From Planctomycetia bacterium (GTDB taxonomy: Bacteria > Planctomycetota > Planctomycetia > Gemmatales > Gemmataceae), in NCBI GenBank assembly GCA_005808665.1, contig SYLG01000163.1, forward strand, positions 1 through 64,000: 64,000 bases of DNA. The letters are read 5' to 3'. Position numbers and translations under genes: made by a program. The notes below the pieces were generated by a model, which saw only the letters and a program-made list of their open reading frames with translations, did no database searches and was not told the DNA's origin. Below, in pieces: positions 52,393-61,838 of this stretch (the stretch's first letter is position 1; each line of letters opens with the position of its first letter).

Positions 52393-54309
52393 TCAAGGCT
52401 TTGTGGCCCATTGGGGCCTGATTCTTTGGATTGCCTGGAGAAGTGCGTGATCAGATAGGGATTTACCTAACACCTCTTCGACTCCAGATTCCCGAACCCG
52501 ATTGAGCAGTTCGGTTTCGGTTTCTCCTGTTATCATGACCAGGCCCGAGTCGGCATGGAGCCGTTCCGCCCGAATCCTCAATGCCAATTCATCACCTTGC
52601 ATTTTTGGCATTTGCCAATCGGTGGTTATGAAATCGAAAGATCGTTTTTCCAAAAGCTCCCAGGCATCCGTGCCATCACAAGCTTCTGTAAAATTCCTGG
52701 CACCAAGGAAGGAAAGGAGCGATCGTATTCGCTTCCGGGCAAAAGCGCTATCATCCACTATCAGGATCGTTGCCCTTGACCAAGCACTGACCTTGCGATT
52801 TCCAAGGAATGGGGCATCTACCACGGTGGTATTTCCCTGCTCGCTTGAATGGCAAGCTTTGGCAGCATCCAAGGCCTTGACCAGGGAATGGGAAGAGAAT
52901 GGTTTGACCAAATAGGGTATCCCGGCTGCCGTTATTGCTGGCAAGGATTCATGATTGATATCCGAGGAAATGACAACACATGCTGGTGGCCCGGTTGGGC
53001 ATTCAGGGAGAATTCGTTCGATGAGTTGAAGTGCGCTGCCATCGGGCAACAAACACCCAATAATGAGAATGTCTGGCTGAAAGTCAAAGAAACATTCAAG
53101 ACCCATGGCCATATTTTCGGCAAAATGAATCTTTTTATAGCCCAATTCGCCTAGCATTTTTGAGGTAATGGTGCGTTGAAATTCGGAAGGATCTACCAAC
53201 AGGATTTCCTGGGTGTCTGCGGCAAAGGTTCCTCCAAAAACCGTTTGAGCCTCTGGTTGGCTAGGGTGTGGGGGAATGGGAATGGATAACCCCAGAACCC
53301 GGTTTGAAGGAATAGGGGTTGTCCCGAGGATGTTATCAAGGTCCTGAAGTGCTGCATCAAGGGTTTCATGCCGATGTTCGGGTCGTTTGGCAACCATTCG
53401 ACCCCACCAATCCTCCAATGGAGGCCCTAAATCTGGTGAATAGGGACCGATTTTAGGGATCGATTTTGTAGCATGAGCTTTGATTTTCAAAACAAGGTTG
53501 CGTTCGGGGTAAAGGTGCTGGCCGGAAAGTAAATACCAAAGGGTGCAACCCAAGCTGTAAATGTCCGCCCGATGGTCCGCAATCCCTGTGTCTTCGGCTT
53601 GTTCCGGGGCCATATAATCAAAGGTCCCACAAATACCCATGGTAAGTGGGGAGGTGGACTGGCTACCAGGCTCGCTCATTTCCTCGATACCATGAAGCCT
53701 GACAAGGCCCAAATCGGATATTTTGATACCGCCTCCATGGGATTTAAGGAGGTTTGCCGGCTTGATATCACGATGGGTTAAACCCTGTTTGTGGATATAC
53801 GAAAGGCCTTGAGCCGCATCCCGAAAAAAACCAATGGCTTCTTCCCAAGGGAGGCGACCATGCCTGGCGACCAATTGGTGAAGGTCGGTTCCATCGACAA
53901 ATTCCATAATGAGGAAATGTCCTTGAGGGCAATCCCCGGCATCATACGCCATCACCACATTGGGGTGGCTTAGCCTTGCAATTACCTCGATTTCCCGCTG
54001 AAATCGTTGGACTCCCTCCGTTGAGTTCATGAGTTCAGGAGCAAGGATTTTTATGGCAGAAATACGACGCATGCGTCGGTGTTTGGCCTTGAAAACAGAC
54101 CCCATTCCCCCCGATCCCAGTTTATCCAAAATAACATAGTTCCCAACGATTAAATCACCCAGTTTTCCCTGAATGATTTTGGAAGCTTGAAAAGCACTAA
54201 TGGTTCCCTGATGAACCAATTCCTCCAAAGTAATGGTTTTCACTGAACATGATGCCGGAATCAGTCCGGATTGAATAAGTTCTTCCCGTTGAATCGGGCT
54301 GATATCCAT
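52393..54309 (-). CDS. Ser/Thr protein kinase with two C-terminal response-regulator receiver-like domains
   Basis: HRDIKPANLLKSHGGGIKISDLGLVRL; then ILLVDPSEFQRTITSKMLGELGY and ILIVDDSAFARKRIRSLLSFLGA...FITTDWQMPKMQGDELALRIR. Confidence 0.92.
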   Translation of the reverse strand: MDISPIQREELIQSGLIPASCSVKTITLEELVHQGTISAFQASKIIQGKLGDLIVGNYVILDKLGSGGMGSVFKAKHRRMRRISAIKILAPELMNSTEGVQRFQREIEVIARLSHPNVVMAYDAGDCPQGHFLIMEFVDGTDLHQLVARHGRLPWEEAIGFFRDAAQGLSYIHKQGLTHRDIKPANLLKSHGGGIKISDLGLVRLHGIEEMSEPGSQSTSPLTMGICGTFDYMAPEQAEDTGIADHRADIYSLGCTLWYLLSGQHLYPERNLVLKIKAHATKSIPKIGPYSPDLGPPLEDWWGRMVAKRPEHRHETLDAALQDLDNILGTTPIPSNRVLGLSIPIPPHPSQPEAQTVFGGTFAADTQEILLVDPSEFQRTITSKMLGELGYKKIHFAENMAMGLECFFDFQPDILIIGCLLPDGSALQLIERILPECPTGPPACVVISSDINHESLPAITAAGIPYLVKPFSSHSLVKALDAAKACHSSEQGNTTVVDAPFLGNRKVSAWSRATILIVDDSAFARKRIRSLLSFLGARNFTEACDGTDAWELLEKRSFDFITTDWQMPKMQGDELALRIRAERLHADSGLVMITGETETELLNRVRESGVEEVLGKSLSDHALLQAIQRIRPQWATKP

Positions 54310-54419
54310 GGAACCTGTTCCGGGGATTGGGGGAATATATCAAATTCATTTTACAATATCGGAATTGAAGAGAGACTTTTGATCGGGTAATACAAAAAAA
54401 ACCTGATTTCAACGAAATA

Positions 54420-54451
54420 GCCCTGCTTCAGGAAACTTCCCAAGGCAGGGC
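54420..54451 (-). terminator. Stem-loop downstream of the EF-hand gene
   Basis: GCCCTGC...GCAGGGC inverted repeat; weak T-run context. Confidence 0.4.
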
Positions 54452-54483
54452 TTCTACCACCAAACGAGAGGTTTTGTTTGCGA

Positions 54484-55932
54484 CTAGAAACCCCTTCTCG
54501 CTTTCTTTTCCCCTCGGTCTTCACTCGATTTTGCCCCCTCGGGACCTCCGCGGAGCCCGCCATCAGCCCCCCCTCGCCCTGGTCGTTCAAAGCCACTTGG
54601 AGCACCACTTTTATCGCCATTTCCCTTAAACATTTTGGCCCAAGGATTTTCCTTTTTATCCATTCCCGAAGGCATTCCAAAGGAGGTTTTTGTGGCGGAG
54701 GCTACCGTATCGGTTCGCACCGGAACACCCGCTTTTTTAGCCATAATGCGATTGTTTCTCAAGGATTCATCAATGGTTATGAAGCCATCCCCATTAAAAT
54801 CGAGTTGGCGAAAATCTTCCAATGTTCGGGAATCTGCCTTCCATTCATAAAGGCCAACCTGACCATCCTTGTCGCGGTCTAGTGATTCAAACCAACTGGG
54901 TAAATCCTTGGGAAGTTTGCCCGCGCGAAAAATGGTGGGCCGTTTATCCAGTTCGTCCTCAATAGTACCTGGACCGCCCATATCAGGCAACGCCCCTTGG
55001 GAACCCATACTGGCAAATTGGGTTTTGAAGAATTCCTTATATTCGTCAAATTCTATGTTGCCATTTTTATTTCCATCAAATTTGATTAACTCCGACTTAA
55101 TAGCTTCAGGCTGTTCATCAGGTTGAAGGATGCTGTCGGCATTTTTATCAAATTGTTTAAACCGTTCTCTTGCAAGTTCTTCCGGATTGGGTACCGGACC
55201 ACCAGGCACTGGAAATCCTCCCGGGCCACCAGGCCCTGGAAATCCTCCCGGACCCCCGGAACCAAAGGACATCATTACTGGCCCGCCACCCCCCGGTCCT
55301 CCTCTTTCAGCCATTCTTTGGCTCATTCGCTCGTTCATGTAATCGGTAAATTGCTCGCGGTTGATTTGGCTTCCGGCAATTCCTTTTTTCGCCATATATT
55401 CTTTGAGTTTTGTTCCAGCTTGAGGGTCCATCTGGCTTGAAAAAGTGTTGACATCAATGGTTGATTTCCCGTTTGCACTCCGGTCAAACAACATTCCCAT
55501 ATCGAAGCCGCCTTTGCCAAAATTTCCCCGGTCACCACGGCCCATTCCACCGGGTTGTCCCCCGAACCCACTTGATGGAGATCCAAAACCGCCTGGCTGG
55601 GAACCGAAACCACCAGGTTGGCTACCAAAACCACCAGGCCTTCCACCGTAACCACCGGGTTGAGAACCGAAACCACCAGGTTGGGCGGTGAAAACAGGCT
55701 GAGTTCCATTACCACCAGGTTGTGCCATGAAAACAGGCTGAGTTCCATTACCACCAGGTTGTGCCATGAAAACTCCAGGCTGCGTACCGTACCCACCGGG
55801 GGTGGCGGGGGCAGGGGACCCACCTTTTATTTCAAATCTAAATTGGGCACTAGATTCTGCCGTTCCGAGAACAAACAGGAGCGTAACAACAAAACTGGTT
55901 AAAGCAATCCTGACCAAGGTCAACCGGTTCAT
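54484..55932 (-). CDS. EF-hand domain protein with Gly/Pro-rich repeat region, secreted
   Basis: Signal peptide, QPGGFGSQPGGFG repeats, EF-hand loops DKNADSILQPDE, DGNKNGNIEFDEY, DRDKDGQVGLYEW, DFNGDGFITIDE. Confidence 0.9.
   Translation of the reverse strand: MNRLTLVRIALTSFVVTLLFVLGTAESSAQFRFEIKGGSPAPATPGGYGTQPGVFMAQPGGNGTQPVFMAQPGGNGTQPVFTAQPGGFGSQPGGYGGRPGGFGSQPGGFGSQPGGFGSPSSGFGGQPGGMGRGDRGNFGKGGFDMGMLFDRSANGKSTIDVNTFSSQMDPQAGTKLKEYMAKKGIAGSQINREQFTDYMNERMSQRMAERGGPGGGGPVMMSFGSGGPGGFPGPGGPGGFPVPGGPVPNPEELARERFKQFDKNADSILQPDEQPEAIKSELIKFDGNKNGNIEFDEYKEFFKTQFASMGSQGALPDMGGPGTIEDELDKRPTIFRAGKLPKDLPSWFESLDRDKDGQVGLYEWKADSRTLEDFRQLDFNGDGFITIDESLRNNRIMAKKAGVPVRTDTVASATKTSFGMPSGMDKKENPWAKMFKGNGDKSGAPSGFERPGRGGADGGLRGGPEGAKSSEDRGEKKARRGF
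55691..55768. repeat. Two identical consecutive 39-bp direct repeats (13 aa) in the Gly-rich region
   Basis: aaaacaggctgagttccattaccaccaggttgtgccatg twice, in frame. Confidence 0.95.
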
Positions 55933-56195
55933 GATCCAGACCCTCCCCCCCTATTTATGGCATGTTGGCAATGAAGAGGCGATGAGATTTTAAGAAAATA
56001 TTCGAGTCAATTCAATCATGTCGACGCCCTTGGGCAGATTGTGAAGGAAATATTCCAAAATCTTTCAAAAAATCCAATAATAAGGTCCCCACCGAAGCTT
56101 TAATTTGGTAGTATACTATTGAAGGGAGTCAGATTTTGGTATTATTTGCCGGATTAACCCCAAATTCTGTACCTTTCACGGTCGGAGAATCCCGC

Positions 56196-56975
56196 GTGTT
56201 GGTTGAAGAACGCCGTCAACGGGTTTTGGATTGGATCAGTTCCAAGGGATTCGCCTCTTTGGGGGACCTCTCCAAGGAATTGGGTGCATCCGAATCCACC
56301 CTTCGCCGTGATTTGGACCATTGGCACCATCAGGGTTTGGTCCGTCGAACACATGGTGGAGCTGTTTTTGTTGCCGATGCCACACCTCTCCCCACTTTAG
56401 AGGAACGATCCAGCCGTCAGCTGGAAGAAAAGAAATTGATTGCGAAGGCAGTTTCCAATCACATCCGGGATGGGGATACGGTGCTTCTGGATGGGGGGAC
56501 CACAACCCTGGAGGTCGCAAAACGGTTGGTAGGGCGACCCGTCCAGGTGGTTACCAACAGTATACCCATAGCACAACTCTATTCTGGGTGCAGGGATACA
56601 GACCTTGTGCTTTTGGGTGGTTATGTCTACCCAAGAACGGGGGTCGCCCTTGGCCCGCTCACGATTCGAATGCTGGAAGACCTTCATTTTCGACTGATGG
56701 TAATGGGTGTGGAAGGCATTACGGACAAAGGCCTTTTTAACGGCAACCTTCTTTTGGTGGAAACTGAAAGGGCAATGATGCGTCGTGCCGATGAATTGGT
56801 GGTGGTTGCGGACCATACCAAGATCGGGCGACCTGGCTTGGCGTGGCTTTGTGAGTTGCGAGATGTGGACACCCTTGTTGTGGATCCCGCAATCAAGCCA
56901 GACGCACGAAAAACCATTATCGAGGCAGGGGTTCGGCTCATTGTTTCAGGGGAACCCGGAGGATTTGGCGAATGA
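56196..56975 (+). CDS. DeoR/GlpR family transcriptional regulator
   Basis: RRQRVLDWISSKGFASLGDLSKELGASESTLRRDLDHWHHQGLVRRTHGGAVFV HTH; GTG start inside ORF 56136..56975. Confidence 0.93.
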   Translation: MLVEERRQRVLDWISSKGFASLGDLSKELGASESTLRRDLDHWHHQGLVRRTHGGAVFVADATPLPTLEERSSRQLEEKKLIAKAVSNHIRDGDTVLLDGGTTTLEVAKRLVGRPVQVVTNSIPIAQLYSGCRDTDLVLLGGYVYPRTGVALGPLTIRMLEDLHFRLMVMGVEGITDKGLFNGNLLLVETERAMMRRADELVVVADHTKIGRPGLAWLCELRDVDTLVVDPAIKPDARKTIIEAGVRLIVSGEPGGFGE

Positions 56976-57667
56976 GCATCCTGATGGCAAACCGGGGGTC
57001 CATTGATCGGGCCTTGGTTGAAAAAATGGTTAGGGATAGTCTCCTTCGAGGGATAAATCCTACTGCCCATCCTGCTTTGCTTGGCAAAAATTCCGCACCA
57101 AAGCTTGTGGTTAATGTTTCGGCCCGGCATGCTCATGTTACCCAAGCGGACCTCGAACTCCTTTTTGGAAAAGGACATCATTTAACCCCTTATAAAATGC
57201 TATACCAGGATGGTTATTTTGCTGCGGAAGAATCCCTTACTATTGTGGGCCCTCGCCAAAGGACAATTACCAACCTACGCATCCTTGGTCCTTGTCGGGA
57301 TCATAGCCAAGTCGAACTTGCTTTCACAGATGCCATAACCTTGGGTATTGATCCACCTGTCCGCAAAAGCGGAGACCATCGCAACTCTCCGGGCTGCTAC
57401 CTCATCGGTCCAAGGGGAATGATCCAGTTGGAAAAAGGCGTGATCCGTCATGAAAGGCATGTTCATTTGTGTGCAGAAGAAGCCGCCCACTTCGGAGTCA
57501 AGGATGGGGAAAGGTTAAACCTGCGCGTTAGGAGTGATTGCGCTGCGGTCTTGGAAGACCTTTTGGTTCGGGTGTCGAAAGGAGCCAAACTGGAGGCCCA
57601 CATCGACACGGACGAGGGCAACGCCTGTAACCTTGCCAAGGCGACCCACATGGAACTATTCCGTTGA
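56972..57667 (+). CDS. pduL: PduL-type phosphotransacylase (phosphate propanoyltransferase)
   Basis: VNVSARHAHVTQADLELLFGKGHHLT, RHVHLCAEEAAHFGVKDGE; EP-like N-terminal helix. Confidence 0.92.
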   Translation: MSILMANRGSIDRALVEKMVRDSLLRGINPTAHPALLGKNSAPKLVVNVSARHAHVTQADLELLFGKGHHLTPYKMLYQDGYFAAEESLTIVGPRQRTITNLRILGPCRDHSQVELAFTDAITLGIDPPVRKSGDHRNSPGCYLIGPRGMIQLEKGVIRHERHVHLCAEEAAHFGVKDGERLNLRVRSDCAAVLEDLLVRVSKGAKLEAHIDTDEGNACNLAKATHMELFR

Positions 57668-57778
57668 AGCCAAAAGGGGTACATTTGCGTTCCTTGGTGG
57701 AGTGAAGGGCATTGGATTTTTGTTTTGTGACTTTTCAACGGCCCACGGGGGTCAAACACCTGTGAAAGGGGGTTCGGT

Positions 57779-58069
57779 ATGGCGGGATCTTTGGAAGCCT
57801 TGGGAATGATTGAAACCCGAGGACTAACCGCGCTGGTGGAAGCCAGCGATGCGATGGTGAAAGCTGCCAATGTTCGGTTAATTGGTTGGCAAAAAATTGG
57901 CAGCGGCCTTGTTACCGCCATGGTGGTTGGTGATGTGGCTGCTGTAAAAGCGGCAGTGGACGCCGGTTCTGCGGCTGCAAGCCGGGTCGGTGAGGTTGTG
58001 GGCATCCAGGTGATTCCACGACCCCATGGCGACCTTCAAACAATCCTCCCCAAGGCCCCATCGGCCTAA
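57779..58069 (+). CDS. BMC-H shell protein
   Basis: [60 protein letters not shown]. Confidence 0.96.
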   Translation: MAGSLEALGMIETRGLTALVEASDAMVKAANVRLIGWQKIGSGLVTAMVVGDVAAVKAAVDAGSAAASRVGEVVGIQVIPRPHGDLQTILPKAPSA

Positions 58070-58104
58070 AAACCCACACCCCCTCATACATAGGAGACTA
58101 AGTT

Positions 58105-58386
58105 ATGTCAGTTAGGCCAGAAGCCTTGGGAATCGTTGAAACCAAGGGTTTGATTTCGGCGATTGCCGCCACCGATGCCATGTGCAAAGCAGCAAATGTC
58201 AGCTATGCCGGGCAAATCCAGATTGGCAACGCATTTGTTGCCACCTTTGTCCGGGGCGATGTCGGCAGCGTTCGCGCTGCGGTCGACGCCGGCGGCAAAG
58301 CAGCATCCGAACATGGTGAACTGGTAAGTGCCCATGTCATGCCGCGCCCGGACCCCTCCGTTGTGGCGGTTTTTTTGAACAACTAA
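58105..58386 (+). CDS. BMC-H shell protein
   Basis: RPEALGIVETKGLISAIAATDAMCKAANVSYAGQIQIGNAFVATFVRGDVGSVRAAVDAG. Confidence 0.96.
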   Translation: MSVRPEALGIVETKGLISAIAATDAMCKAANVSYAGQIQIGNAFVATFVRGDVGSVRAAVDAGGKAASEHGELVSAHVMPRPDPSVVAVFLNN

Positions 58387-58464
58387 ATAGGGTAGAGGTT
58401 CGGGCGGCCTGGTCATAGGTCGTCCGAGACATCTCTTCCCAATTTAACACTGACTGGTCCATTC

Positions 58465-59676
58465 ATGAAAATCCTTGTGGCAAACCTGGGAAGCACTAGC
58501 TTCAAATACAAGCTTTATGAGCTTGCCGATACACAGGGAGGTGCCAACCCCCAAGGCGAGCGAATGGTCGCAAAAGGTGGGGTTGAGCGGATTGGCTCGG
58601 ACAGCTCGAAGGCCTTCGTTGAAGCCAACGGCCGTCGTGAGGATATGGTTATTGAAGCCCGTGATCATGCCGCAGCGGTAAACCTTTGTCTTGGCCAACT
58701 AGCCAATCCTGCCTGGGGATGTTTGAAAACAACCTCCGAATTAGCCGCCATCGGTTTCAAAGCTGTTATGGCTCGTGGTATCAGCGGGGTGCGCCTGGTT
58801 AACGATCTGTTATTGCGTGCCATGGAGGATTGCAATGAAATTGCCCCGGCACATAACCCTCCTTATGTTGCGGCCATGCGCTTGCTAAGTCAAAAGCTCC
58901 CCGACATTCCTTTGGTTGCCGCTTTCGAAACCGGGTTTCACCAAACCATTCCGGACAGCCGAAAAATCTATGCAATCCCACTGGCATGGTCAGAAGCTTA
59001 TTGCGTCAAGCGTTGGGGTTTTCATGGAGCATCGCATCGATACATTGGCCAGCGTACCGCCGAAATATTGAATCGGCAGGACCTGAAAGTGATTTCATGC
59101 CATTTGGGTGGTTCGAGTTCGCTTTGTGCCATGATTGGGGGCAAATCCTTGGCGAACAGTCTGGGAATGAGTCCCCAGTCCGGGATTCCGCATAACAACA
59201 GAGTTGGGGATTTTGATCCTTTCGCCCTCCCCTTGATTATGAGGGGAACCGGAAAAACCCTTGAACAGGTTTTGGCCGATTTGGCCACTAGGTCTGGCCT
59301 TGAGGGGATTTCCGGCCATAACGACCTTCGTGACATCGAAATGGCATCCGCCAAGGGTGAGCCCAGGGCAAAACTGGCATTGGATATCTTTATCGAGGCT
59401 GTTCGGCATTACCTTGGATCCTACCTGGTTGCCCTGGGAGGAGCCGATGTCATCGTCTTCACTGGGGGTATTGGCGAAAATTCAACCCTGGTGCGCGAAG
59501 CCATTTGTTCAAACCTTGGATTCCTTGGAATTTCCGTGGATGCCAAGGCCAACCTTGGGGCCAAAGGTGAAGCTGCGTTTCACGCCCAGGATAGCAAGGT
59601 AGAGCTTTGGACCATGCCCACCAATGAAGAATTAATGGTTGCCAGACAAACAAGAGACCTATTGCTGGCAAACTAG
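58465..59676 (+). CDS. ackA: Acetate/propionate kinase
   Basis: ILVANLGSTSFKYKLYEL, AFETGFHQTIP, FHGASHRYIGQRTAEIL, VFTGGIGENSTLVR. Confidence 0.95.
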   Translation: MKILVANLGSTSFKYKLYELADTQGGANPQGERMVAKGGVERIGSDSSKAFVEANGRREDMVIEARDHAAAVNLCLGQLANPAWGCLKTTSELAAIGFKAVMARGISGVRLVNDLLLRAMEDCNEIAPAHNPPYVAAMRLLSQKLPDIPLVAAFETGFHQTIPDSRKIYAIPLAWSEAYCVKRWGFHGASHRYIGQRTAEILNRQDLKVISCHLGGSSSLCAMIGGKSLANSLGMSPQSGIPHNNRVGDFDPFALPLIMRGTGKTLEQVLADLATRSGLEGISGHNDLRDIEMASAKGEPRAKLALDIFIEAVRHYLGSYLVALGGADVIVFTGGIGENSTLVREAICSNLGFLGISVDAKANLGAKGEAAFHAQDSKVELWTMPTNEELMVARQTRDLLLAN

Positions 59677-59726
59677 GGAATCCGGATGGCGGAAACCACC
59701 CGGGGTTTATGAAAAGGAGATTTCAA

Positions 59727-59960
59727 ATGAAAGTGGATATTACCTACTGCACCTCCTGAGGATACAGGCAATTTGCCACCAGTTTGGTGGCAGCGATCCG
59801 GAAGGCCCATGGCACGGTTGTTTCTACAGAAACACATATGGGTTCAGGCGGTGTATTTGATGTTCAGATTGATGGGGAAAAAGTGTTTAGCAAATTTGAT
59901 GCTGGACGATTCCCAACCAATAGCGAGATTCTGGCTTTTATAGACGCCAAGGGCAAGTAA
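59727..59960 (+). CDS. Rdx/SelW-like family protein, candidate selenoprotein with UGA at 59757..59759
   Basis: Not in the ORF track. ATG with AAGGAGA SD; translation MKVDITYCTSUGYRQFATSLVAAIRKAHGTVVSTETHMGSGGVFDVQIDGEKVFSKFDAGRFPTNSEILAFIDAKGK: N-terminal CxxU plus the Rdx-like tail GSGGVFDVQIDGEKVFSKFDAGRFP. Confidence 0.88.
59774..59792 (+). promoter_or_regulatory. Candidate bacterial SECIS hairpin for the SelW-like gene
   Basis: TGCCACC-AGTTT-GGTGGCA: perfect 7-bp stem, GU-containing loop, beginning 15 nt after the UGA. Confidence 0.75.
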
Positions 59961-59990
59961 GTCAGGTAATCCCCTGGAGGGAGTGGGCCA

Positions 59991-60311
59991 ATGTTTCTGG
60001 CACGAGTGACCGGAGTTGTGGTATCCACCCAAAAAGCGGTAGCCATGAAGGGGCATAAGCTCCTCCTCGTGGAACCGCTCCGGGTGGATCCGAATTTGCG
60101 TGACAGGCTTATTGGCACAGGCCGAAGCCTTATTGCCGTGGATCCATTAGGTGCCGGGGCAGGTCAGGTGATCCTGATGGTACAGGGATCAAGTGCCAGG
60201 CTAATGCCGGAAACAGACAAATTGCCTATCGATGCCGCCGTGATCGGTTTGGTGGATGAGGTTCGGGTGGGCGACACGATCATCAAAATGGATGATAGCC
60301 AACCGTCTTAA
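59991..60311 (+). CDS. BMC-P (EutN/CcmL) vertex protein
   Basis: MFLARVTGVVVSTQKAVAMKGHKLLLVEPL...VDPLGAGAGQVILMVQGSSAR. Confidence 0.95.
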   Translation: MFLARVTGVVVSTQKAVAMKGHKLLLVEPLRVDPNLRDRLIGTGRSLIAVDPLGAGAGQVILMVQGSSARLMPETDKLPIDAAVIGLVDEVRVGDTIIKMDDSQPS

Positions 60312-60342
60312 GCTATCTCAATAGGTGTATAAGAAGAGGCAA

Positions 60343-61782
60343 ATGGCGATGACAGTCAAATTTAGCGATGATGTGATCCGGGGTGTGATCCATCAGGTGT
60401 TAACCGAACTCCGTGGTCCGGGAGTTTCAATTCCCCCAATGACCCAGCAAGGGGCCTCTTCCGGCGATGGTGTGTTTCCCACGATTGACCAAGCTGCCAA
60501 CGCAGCCGCATTAGCCCAAAAAGAATTCAATCGTAGGGGAATCGAAGACCGTGCCTTGGCTATTGCCCGTATCCGGAAAATATGCACCGATCAGGCTGAA
60601 ACTCTTGGTCGGGAAGAGTTCGAGGAAACCAAAATCGGCCGCCTTGTTCACAAAATTGAAAAACTACGGATTGTTGCGGATCGAATCCCGGGAACCGAGT
60701 TTTTACGAACGGATGCCTTTTCGGGAGGCAATGGCGTTTCACTACAGGAATATGCACCCTTTGGCGTCATTGGGGCCATCACACCGGTAACCCATTCTCT
60801 CCCTACCTTGGCTTGCAACGCTATCAATATGCTCGCCTCCGGTAATGCCGTGGTTTTTAATGCTCATCCTTCCGGCGCAAATATAGCGAACAAAGGCGTT
60901 CGCCTTTTTAACCGTGCAATTCGTGAAGCCATTGGAATCGACAACCTGCTAACAATTGTCGAAACCCCTACCCTTGAAACCGCTCAGCAACTTTTCGATC
61001 ACCGGGAAGTGAAATTGATTTGTGTTACCGGAGGGCCTGCGGTTGCAAGAGCTGCCCTTCGTAGTCCAAAAAGGGCAATTGTTGCCGGCCCTGGTAACCC
61101 ACCCGTCGTGGTTGATGAAACCGCCGATATCAAAAATGCAGCGCTTTCAATTATTGCCGGGGCTTCCTATGACAACAACCTCCTGTGCATCGGTGAAAAG
61201 GAAGTTTTTGCGGTCGCTTCAATAATGGATGAACTCCTCAATGAAATGGCAAACGCCGGGGCGATTCGGCTGGATCGGTCCCAAACCGAGGCACTTACCC
61301 GAGTCGCCTTCATGGTAGGAGAAGGTGGAAAAACCATTCTGAACAAGGAATTGATCGGCAAGGACCCTGCTGTGTTGGCAAGGGCCGCGGGATTCCAGGT
61401 ACCCGATAAAACCGAGCTTCTTTTCGCCGAAACGGGTACGGATAATCCCTTCGTCGATCATGAACAAATGATGCCCTTTGTTCCCTTTGTTCGAACCAGG
61501 GATGTCCATGAAGCCATTGCTTTTGCAAAAAAATTCGAACATGGTTACCGCCACACTGCGGTCATCCACAGTCGCAATATCGACACCATAACCCGAATGG
61601 GACGGGAAATGGATACCACCCTTTTTATTCAAAATGGGGCCAGCTTGGCCGGTTTGGGTTCTGGGGGTGAAGGCTACTTGAGCTTCTCCATCGCCACCCC
61701 AACCGGCGAAGGGGTTACAACGCCCCTTACCTTTACCAGGCAAAGGCGCTCCACCACGGTAAAAGCGTTGCGAGTCCTATAG
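60343..61782 (+). CDS. CoA-acylating aldehyde dehydrogenase (EutE/PduP-like), BMC-associated
   Basis: EYAPFGVIGAITPVTHSLPTLACNAINMLASGNAVVFNAHPS, SYDNNLLCIGEKEV; N-terminal helix DDVIRGVIHQVLTEL resembles an encapsulation peptide. Confidence 0.94.
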   Translation: MAMTVKFSDDVIRGVIHQVLTELRGPGVSIPPMTQQGASSGDGVFPTIDQAANAAALAQKEFNRRGIEDRALAIARIRKICTDQAETLGREEFEETKIGRLVHKIEKLRIVADRIPGTEFLRTDAFSGGNGVSLQEYAPFGVIGAITPVTHSLPTLACNAINMLASGNAVVFNAHPSGANIANKGVRLFNRAIREAIGIDNLLTIVETPTLETAQQLFDHREVKLICVTGGPAVARAALRSPKRAIVAGPGNPPVVVDETADIKNAALSIIAGASYDNNLLCIGEKEVFAVASIMDELLNEMANAGAIRLDRSQTEALTRVAFMVGEGGKTILNKELIGKDPAVLARAAGFQVPDKTELLFAETGTDNPFVDHEQMMPFVPFVRTRDVHEAIAFAKKFEHGYRHTAVIHSRNIDTITRMGREMDTTLFIQNGASLAGLGSGGEGYLSFSIATPTGEGVTTPLTFTRQRRSTTVKALRVL

Positions 61783-61838
61783 GACATTTCCTTTTTAATG
61801 AGTGGTTGTTGGGAAGATATAAGGGGGTTGGCAGGGCA

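Noticed and set aside
59639-59860. ORF-track entry MPDKQETYCWQTRESGW... between ackA and BMC-P
   Set aside because: Different frame from the SelW-like gene, no family pattern; an artefact that masks the UGA-containing gene
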